A stretch of DNA of 64,000 bases from NCBI GenBank assembly GCA_023935145.1, contig JALCZK010000213.1, positions 186,000-249,999 on the forward strand, written 5' to 3'. Shown here one piece after another: positions 56,801 through 64,000 of this stretch. The translations under genes were made by a program, and so were the position numbers. Source of the stretch: Bretschneidera sinensis (Eukaryota > Streptophyta > Magnoliopsida > Brassicales > Akaniaceae). A model generated the notes under the pieces. It worked only from the letters and a program-made list of their open reading frames with translations. It did no database searches and was not told the origin of the DNA. The number at the start of each line of letters is the position of its first letter. Within the stretch, counting starts at the first letter, position 1.

Positions 56801-59181
56801 GCTTCTGTAAGGTAATTAGTCCACCATCCATACAGGGTTCCAGTAAACCCAGCAATAATGGCCTTAGCAATTCCTTTGTTGGTATTGGTAGGTTTTGTTC
56901 TATATGAGGTTGCTGCCATTGACATTTCTTGAAGAATATCAAGAATGATATGTTCACTGGCACCATCAATGTTCCATTCATAAATTGAATCACTATCATA
57001 TTTAGCTTGAACAGCTAATGATCTATCTTCATATTGGAGATCTGGAGGTGTTGGTCTAGGATAAAAATTCCTAGTTGTGGGTAAGGGTGCTCTATTTCTA
57101 ATTATTTTGTTGACTTCACTAAATTCTTGAATTTCACTTATTAAATCTTTATCTATTTCATTAATATTTTCTTGAGAGCTTGATTCTGGTTTAGTAATGT
57201 CTTTTAAACTTAATTGTTGTAATTGCTTATTAATGGAGGCTAATATATCATTATCACCTAAGGTGATTATATCTTCTTCTATGTGAGGTGTAAATATAGG
57301 TTGGGTAATAATTGTTGGTTTTTGAATAGGTGAAGTAAAAGTGAATGATGTGGATGGTAATTTATTTGATGACATAATTTTTCATGAGGATGCAAGAGCT
57401 GATGATGATGATGTGACATTCTCTCCCCGGGGAATTTTGGAGGGAAGATGGTAAATCTTGTGATCAATAGTGTGAAGTGTTGTATCTAGGGAATTAAGAT
57501 GGGATGATATAGTGGCTAAGTTTTGGTTAGTATAATTATTTTGTTCATGTAGATTGGTTATATCAATGTGTTCAGCAACATGGTGAGGATTTTTATTTTT
57601 ATCTAATACTTTAAAAGGTGCTGCAGGAATAATTTCTTTATAACCAGGGGGTTGAAGATGTAAATTTCCTAATGGAGGATGGACTGATGATATAACTTCC
57701 TTGGTGGAAGAAGTCCAGTTTTGATGTAATTTGGTGATAGTATCTACTTGGTTATTAATTAAGTCTGGATGATTTATGGAAAAGGGATTATAGATTTTAT
57801 TATTGAAAGTATATAAGTCAAACCAGTCAAAGAATAATATATCACAATGAATTTCATTCATCTGATCATACCATTCTTTACGGATTTGAGCTTGTTGTTC
57901 TTTATTAAACGTTTGAAAAAACCAATTTACTCTTTCAATATTATGTTTTGCAGAAAAGTCTTTTCTTAATAAATCTTTATTAATTTCATAAGTAGTACTC
58001 ATAATGACATTTACTTCATACATGTCTGACTTAGTAGGTGATGGATTATGAAGGGGGTCTTGGACAATAGAGGTTTCTCCTAATGGTTCTTCTAGAGCTG
58101 TTTTAAATGAAGTGTTGTCATAATAACCACGAGGTATTGTAGGATGAAAGTCGACACCTAATAAATTGGTAGGAGTTTTGGAATCTAGACTACGTCTAGG
58201 GGGTAATATCTGAGGATCATCATATAATGGTAAGGTTTTAATCCTATTGGATATGGATCTTCTAGCTGGTATTGATGATGAACAAGAATTATCAGAAGCG
58301 AATCTGATAATTACATTTCCATCATTAGTTTCTTGAATTTGGGAAACATTTGAATTTCTTAATTCCCTGGGGGGAACAAGAGATTCAAATTTCCAACATT
58401 CTGGAATTGTGATTTGATTCCATTTTAATAGCTTAGGAGTTATGGTATTTGCATGAAATGTGTTGGCTTCTAATAGGAGGGTTTCTCCTGGCTTTGTTTG
58501 AAGCAAAGCCTTAGGATTGATTTTAGTTGTCATTACTTTATAATAGATTTTATAAATAATATTTAAGTTTCTGGTTCCAGTTTTTAATTCTAATCCTTGT
58601 AATTGTATATCTAGTGTAAGGGTATCAATAAGATTTGGATCATATAAATCTATTGAAAAGTTTGGATAGCAATTGAAATTTACAGGGCCATTATGAATAT
58701 TAGATGCAACTAAAGATAATAATGAATTCTGGAAATTGTTATGCCTAGCATCTCTAAGCATCATTAATATAGGTGTGTCTATTCCTAGACGATGTAATGG
58801 TTTTACAGCTATCTGGACAAGTCCAAGATGCATGTATTTGAATCCTTCTTGCCTATGTTTTCTCATAGCTGATAATGATAGTAATTTAATACTCTCATTA
58901 TCTTTACTAATACTATATGTTTGTTCAGTTGTTTTAATAGAGTAGTCTGACCTAAAGTCAAAGCTACCAACTTGGTAAATTCTATTGATTTTCTGACTGG
59001 GTATATGCCAGTTCAGAAGATCTTGTTCTACTTTAGCAATATTTATTTCTTGACTATTAATAGTGTAATTTGGGTCATGATTATCAGTGGGATAATCATG
59101 TGGAGGAGATGATGGGTTAGATCCTGAAACAGATGATGAAGAGTCGTCACCCTGTTTACGTCTTCTAAATAACCTATCCAT
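53756..59181 (-). pseudogene. V5: ORF1 polyprotein with two stops and one frameshift
   Basis: The frame starts at ATG 59181 and is open for 599 codons through the movement protein and spacer to TGA at 57379-57381. It resumes at 57375 through coat protein and zinc knuckle to a one-base loss near 55545 in an A-rich run. The protease has a changed signature (VDSGVDQN) and a TAA near 55214. RT with YIDD and RNase H continue in the shifted frame to 53756. The 345-base RT deletion is present. V3 and V5 are otherwise almost identical, which suggests local duplication or very similar founders. Confidence 0.88.
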
Positions 59182-59697
59182 ACAAGATGATTTGAAAATA
59201 TGACTAAAAGATGACTGTTACAACAACAAATAGTGTGACTGCCTAGTGACTGCCGGGACCACCAACCGGGACCACCTAACACGGCTGACCAACGGACTTA
59301 CTAAGGGCTGACCAACGACCTTACCACCACTATGGCCTTACCACCACACAACTAACAGAATAACAGTAATCTAAAAGTAATATAGTCAAAGCAGGAAGAT
59401 GAACAGTTCAAAAAGAAAACACAGACATGGCTACCATGGCTCTGATACCAAAATAATGCAGGATCGCTATTATAGAAAACAGTAATGGAAAAACAGTAAA
59501 AACAGTATGTAAAAATAATATGCAAGTTTTTAATGAAAAGATCTTTATAGATATTGAGATTGTAATTGTACAAGGAGAGATTCTTACAGTGCTTTTAAAG
59601 AGAAGAGCAAGCTTGAGAATATCACTCGTGTTTACAGAGAAAGCTTTTAAACACTCTAAATAAAACTCTGAAAAAAACTCTGCCTTAGACAGATTTA
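59182..59697 (-). promoter_or_regulatory. V5: leader with primer site
   Basis: The complete transcribed leader on the minus strand between the promoter and ORF1. The initiator-Met primer site is at 59434-59450. The leader repeats (GGTGGTAAGG family) lie near 59275-59347. It continues without a break into the promoter of the V6-V5 tandem. Confidence 0.82.
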
Positions 59698-60059
59698 CAA
59701 ACTCTATTTATATACAACTTAGTCTTGGTATTTCTTCAATTATTGTAGGTGTGCTGTTGCTTGATGATTGGAGCCGGTAAAGACGAGCTGACATAATTGC
59801 TGTAGATGAGCTGTCATGACTGTAGCTGCTTTAGGCTGAGAATCTTGCGACTTTATGAGCTGGCTTGTCGATTTGTGTCGGCAATGGATAGGATTTACTT
59901 TTGAGCTATCATGCTGATTTGTCGTTTTGCGTCGGCGATGGAAAGAAATTGCTTTTGAGTTGGCATTTTCGAGATCTGATAGTTTTTCTTTTTGTGCTGG
60001 CAGATTCCTTTTGTCTTTTTGCGTCGGTAAGGATACTTTTGAATTATGTTTTTGCAGGA
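59698..60059 (-). promoter_or_regulatory. Caulimovirid intergenic promoter between V6 ORF2 and V5 leader
   Basis: The only place in the window where the viral intergenic region is whole. On the minus strand a TATA box (TATATAAATA) lies at 59705-59714, about 30 bases before the start of the conserved leader. The upstream 340 bases carry repeated short motifs such as GACGCAAAA and GCCGACAC (near 59920 and 60022), which may be enhancer elements. The region would drive the genome-length transcript. Confidence 0.65.
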
Positions 60060-61285
60060 TTAACGAGGACCTTTAATACTAGCAAGATCATAGTCAATGT
60101 CGGCATACGGATCTTGGGCCCAATAATCTGGGGCTAAGGGAGGAGAAGCAGAGCTGTCATGGTCACTTTTGTCAGAGTCTGATATTTGGGATAACTCTTC
60201 TAAAAGTTTTCTTCTTCTCTCTTTTTTGGAGGAACTGGTTACTGATGGAGTTCTCGAAATCTTTTTGAGATGAAGGGGATTATCATGAAGCCATGTTTTA
60301 ATGGTGGTGATATTAGAATAAGAGCAATCATATTTTGCCCACCATTTTATTTTGAAAGTTCTTTTGAGAGCATGGAGTCCCAAATGGAATGGAGTAATAG
60401 TATAATCCCAAGCAAAGATCCAAGGGATGGCAAATATTGCTACAAAGATAAGTTCATGGGCATAAGGTTTATTGTCTGAAATATGTGATGTAAAATAATT
60501 TAGTGATTCTTGGGTCTTTTCGGGAAAGATAATAGAATGGGATCCAAAACAGGACCACCAATCAAAGAACCATGTTGGGAATTCAAACCGGGCTTTTTTG
60601 TCAAAGAATATTAACCAGGAATGGGATTTTGGTTTAATGAAAACATGTTGAACCATGCCATTCGATAATCGTGATAAGTATAAGTAGGAGGTACAAAGGA
60701 AATGGAAAATGGTCTTGGTAAATAGTGGTCAGGAATGTGGTCAGGATTAATAACTTTTAGGATTTTGCATTTGGAATACACAATTTTAGAATGATCCAAA
60801 GGATCAAAAGTATGGGTAATTTCTGCTGATTTAGAATCAATTAATATTAATTCATAAAACCTTTGAGTTTTATGAATATCATCTGGAACATATTGAAAAC
60901 CTGCAGGAAAGATTTTGTTAGCATATAACCAATGTAAAATTTTGTTCTGATCATTGTCATTGGAAGGTATAGGGAGAGTGGTACTTCAAATAAATTCTTG
61001 GTTGGGTTTTTCAAAGTATTGAGTAGGAGGGCTTTTTGGTAAAGATGGTTGGGAAGATAATATTTGGGAGTAAGAAGGATGATGTGGTAATTCTGGGAAG
61101 TTTTGTAGATCTTCCAGTGGGGAAAATCTATTGGTTTTATATGGAGTAATGGGGGCCACAGGAGGTCTTGGATGCTTTTTGGGAGAGGTGTAATAGTCTG
61201 AGAGTTGTTGAGGTTGAGAAGGACTAGCCTTCTCCTTTCCCTTTTGTGATGTGGACATCTTCTTTTTTGTCCTGTAAAAATTCAC
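60060..61285 (-). pseudogene. V6: ORF2, full length but broken
   Basis: The only copy that reaches the natural C-terminus, about 408 codons in total. It is interrupted by TGA at 60986-60988 and a one-base loss near 60641. The last 198-codon frame shows the aromatic core (FPTWFFDWWSCFGS) followed by a basic segment (SSSKKERRRKLLEEL) and an acidic tail (DSDKSDHDSS and later DPYADIDYDLASIKGPR). No known domain is recognised. Confidence 0.8.
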
Positions 61286-64000
61286 GGGTAAGGAAATCAG
61301 GAAGAGAATTATGCTCTCCTTTGATATATTCTATTTGGAAGTCAAAGACACTTAATATTGCTTGCCATCTTGCAAAGATTTGTTTTGAAACAAGATTTTG
61401 AACATCTTTTTGTAAAACTTCTTTTGCAGATTTGCAATCAATACGTAATAAAAATGATTTTCCGTATAAATCATCTTGGAATTTAGATATGCATAAAACA
61501 ATTGATAAAACTTCTTTTTTAATGGTTGAATAATTTATTTGTGCGCCAAGCCATATGCCAGAGTGATAACGAACAACTTGTTCAATGGATTGACTTGGAA
61601 GAATTTGTTTTAATATACCACCGTATCCGGTGTTGGATGCATCAGTTTCAATAATGATTGATGCAGAGGGAGACAGGATACCTAGACATGGAAGACTAAT
61701 AACTTTTGTCTTAATGAGTTTGACTACTTCTGTACGAAGAGAGGACCAGGGTTCTGGGTTCTTACGAAGCCTTTTATATAAAGGTTCGCATAATTGTCTC
61801 ATGTGAGGAAAGAAGTCTGAGATGTAATTAAGACATCCGAGAAATCTCTGTAATTGGGTTTTGTCTTTAATTTCATCAGGGAATTTGCTAGCAAATTCTA
61901 TGGATCGATCTATAGGTTTAATAGTTCCTTGATGAATTATATGTCCTAAAAATCTGATTTTAGTTTGAAATAGTTTCATTTTTGTTTCTGATAAAACTAA
62001 TCCATTTGTTTTAATAATTTGGAAAAAAGATTTTAAATGTTTAAAATGCTGATCTATGGATTTTGAAAATTAGAATTAGAATATTCATTAAAAATGTCAT
62101 TTATAATATTTTGAAATTCTGAGGGGTCATTTTTGAGTCCGAATGGCATAACATTCCATTCATAATGTCCGAAGGGAACATTGAAAGCAGTTTTATATCT
62201 ATCTGCTTCATTAATTTGAATTTGCCAAAATCTTGATTTTAAATCAAATTTGGAGAATATGGCAGAGTCATGAAGTCTATTAAGAAGATCTTTTTTATTG
62301 GGAATAGGGTACCTAATCCATTGAAGTACTTTGTTTAATGGTTTATAATTAATAACTAACCTAGGAGTTCCTCTTTCTAATTCAGCTTGTTTGTTTTGGA
62401 CTAAATTGATCTGTCTATGTAGGCTATTGGCTTGTAATAAGTTTAGATCACGTGTGTCTATTGGTTGAAGGAAAGGAAAAAATAGTTTTTGACCTAATAA
62501 ATGAGTTTCTATCCCTAGATGACTAACTGTGAAGGGATATATTTGAGTAAGAAATGGTGTTCCTAAAATAATATTTTGATGGATGTTTTTTTACTAATAT
62601 GAAATGGGTTCTTAGGCAGTAACCATCGTTACATACATAAGAATTGCTTATCTTATATTCTACATTAAGTTTGGAACCACTGGCAGTATTTAAACGTTCT
62701 GTGGTTTTTTCCTAATATTTTGTTGGAACTAATCCTTCTTTAAGACAATTCTAATCTGCACCAGAATCGACTAAAGCTATTGTGTTAATGTGATATTCTT
62801 CATTAATAACTATAGAAATTCTGATATACCATTTTTGATAATTAATCCTTTCTATGAGACTAATAAAGCTTTCATCTAAAGATAATGATGATAGAGGTTC
62901 TATTTGTTCTGAAGGTAAGGTAGCAGAATCAGTTATAACTGCTTTTCCTTTATCAGATGGAGATAAGATTGAGTCCTTGATATTTTTTATTTCAATATTA
63001 ATCATTCTTGCCTTAAGGTCTATAGTTTCTTGTTGAATTGTTTTTATTTGTTCTTTCATATTATTAATTTCTAATTGTAGGTCTTGGATACTAGTAGTTT
63101 TTTGTTTGTTAAATTTTTCTCCTAAAATTTTTGAGAGGTTAAAAGGTTCTGGGTCTCTAATCCTTTTTTCTTCGCAAATAAGGTCTTTTAATTTTAATAA
63201 ATAATCTTTTTTAATTATAGGATCATCAATTTTTTCTATAATGTCTAATAAGAATTCTTTTTGGGAAGATATCATGTTGACAGATTTACATTGGCAAAAT
63301 CCTTCTTCACAATTACAAGATTGTGATTCATCAGAGGATTCTGTATCAGAAGATTCTTGTATTGCATAAATGACGTCATCAAGTTCAGAAGAGGAAGGGT
63401 CTTCTTCAGACTGTGAGTCATTAAGCATTAATTTTGTCAGTTGTTGTTTTAAGGAGTCTTCTATTTCTAATTCATTTATTTTTTGTTTTACTCTGCAGTC
63501 TTTGGCCTAATGACCAAGACGACCACATTTAAAACAAGTTTTTGAAGACTTGTTTCCTTTTTGGGTTTTTGGGTTTCTCTTCTTGGGCTTAGACTTAGAA
63601 GTACTGGGCTTTGTGTTATCTTTTAAATATCTGTTGGGCCTAAAAGGCTTTCTATAAGTTTGTTTCCTAATGGACTTGGATTTCTTTTTCTTAATGGCAG
63701 ATGGGGCTCTAATGGTTTCGAATCCATACTGAGCACAGAAGGATCCTAATTCCTTTTTGCTCTGATGGAGTTCTGATTTCATTTTTTATTTTAGTTTAAT
63801 ATCATTGCAAAGAGCTAATCCTTCATGATTAATGTAACTAATAATTTCTCCATATGAGAGTTCATCATATGGTAGATTTCCATTATTGGTATCTCTAATA
63901 CGTTGTCTAACTTTTTCGGCAAAGAGTTTGGGGAGTCCACTAATAAATTTCTCTTTCCAGTAATCATGGTTGGAGTCTTTTCTGGTAAATACTTTTGCAA
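61224..64000 (-). pseudogene. V6: ORF1 3' part, strongly decayed, running off the window
   Basis: Covers the second half of the coat protein to RNase H. Breaks are TAA near 63787, TAG inside the zinc knuckle near 63508, two stops in the protease (one right after VDSGAD near 62752, one near 62714), a one-base insertion in a T run near 62585 and a net loss of about 28 bases near 62070 that removes the YIDD catalytic motif of RT. RNase H (61979-61224) is open. The 345-base RT deletion is present here too. The rest of the copy lies right of the window. Confidence 0.88.

Larger units (their letters stand above)
40035..64000. mobile_element. Endogenous caulimovirid mosaic (V1-V6)
   Basis: About 24 kb to the right edge is pararetroviral DNA in blocks V1 + (40035-40479), V2 + (40480-42783), V3 - (42784-49556), V4 + (49557-53466) and V5/V6 - (53467-64000). 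ORF1 order is movement protein, coat protein with zinc knuckle, protease, RT and RNase H. ORF2 overlaps its end. Initiator-Met primer sites are present; no LTRs or integrase are seen. This suits Caulimoviridae, closest in layout to Florendovirus, with Petuvirus as an alternative. The blocks meet at microhomologies of a few bases. Confidence 0.92.

Overview
The window is plant nuclear DNA, almost certainly from a eudicot. It contains plant-type Ty3/gypsy LTR retrotransposons (Athila-like, Tekay-like and CRM-like), a tRNA-derived SINE, MITE-like hairpins, decayed host genes (F-box, DHHC palmitoyltransferase) and a large block of endogenous caulimovirid (plant pararetrovirus) DNA. I see no convincing intact host gene, no rRNA or tRNA gene and no CRISPR array. 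The species cannot be fixed from the sequence.

Left part (1-20.9 kb) is a nest of retrotransposons inside an F-box pseudogene. A minus-strand Tekay-like element (5' LTR 18276-20275, gag 17200-18186, rest of gag to start of RT 6757-7691) sits against the F-box remnant. An Athila-like element (E1, + strand, 1-6756) cut its pol, and a second Athila-like family (E2, minus strand, LTRs 9182-10492 and 15868-17199, plus an inverted LTR at 7692-9022) cut its gag. E1 and E2 keep gag and protease but have no reverse transcriptase or integrase, so they look non-autonomous. Target-site duplications around the E2-family LTRs are swapped and inverted, which records an inversion between two insertions.

Middle part (21-40 kb) is AT-rich and gene-poor: a 168-bp hairpin MITE, a CACTA-type terminus, a 1.2-1.3 kb tandem duplication, a broken three-exon piece of a DHHC palmitoyltransferase gene, a complete but dead chromovirus with CTATT target duplications (27385-32884), two copies of an AT-rich repeat (one split by a SINE), and a long foldback at 39.6-39.9 kb.

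Right part (40.0-64 kb and beyond) is a mosaic of caulimovirid copies, called V1 to V6 here. The gene order is movement protein, coat protein with zinc knuckle, protease, RT and RNase H in ORF1, then a separate ORF2 of unknown function, most like Florendovirus. The blocks alternate in orientation (V1+, V2+, V3-, V4+, V5-, V6-) and meet at 2-5 nt microhomologies. V6 and V5 are head-to-tail and give a unit of about 7.5 kb. All four copies that cover the start of RT share the same in-frame 345-nt deletion, and only the small V1 fragment keeps that segment. Every copy is broken by stops, frameshifts, deletions or truncation.
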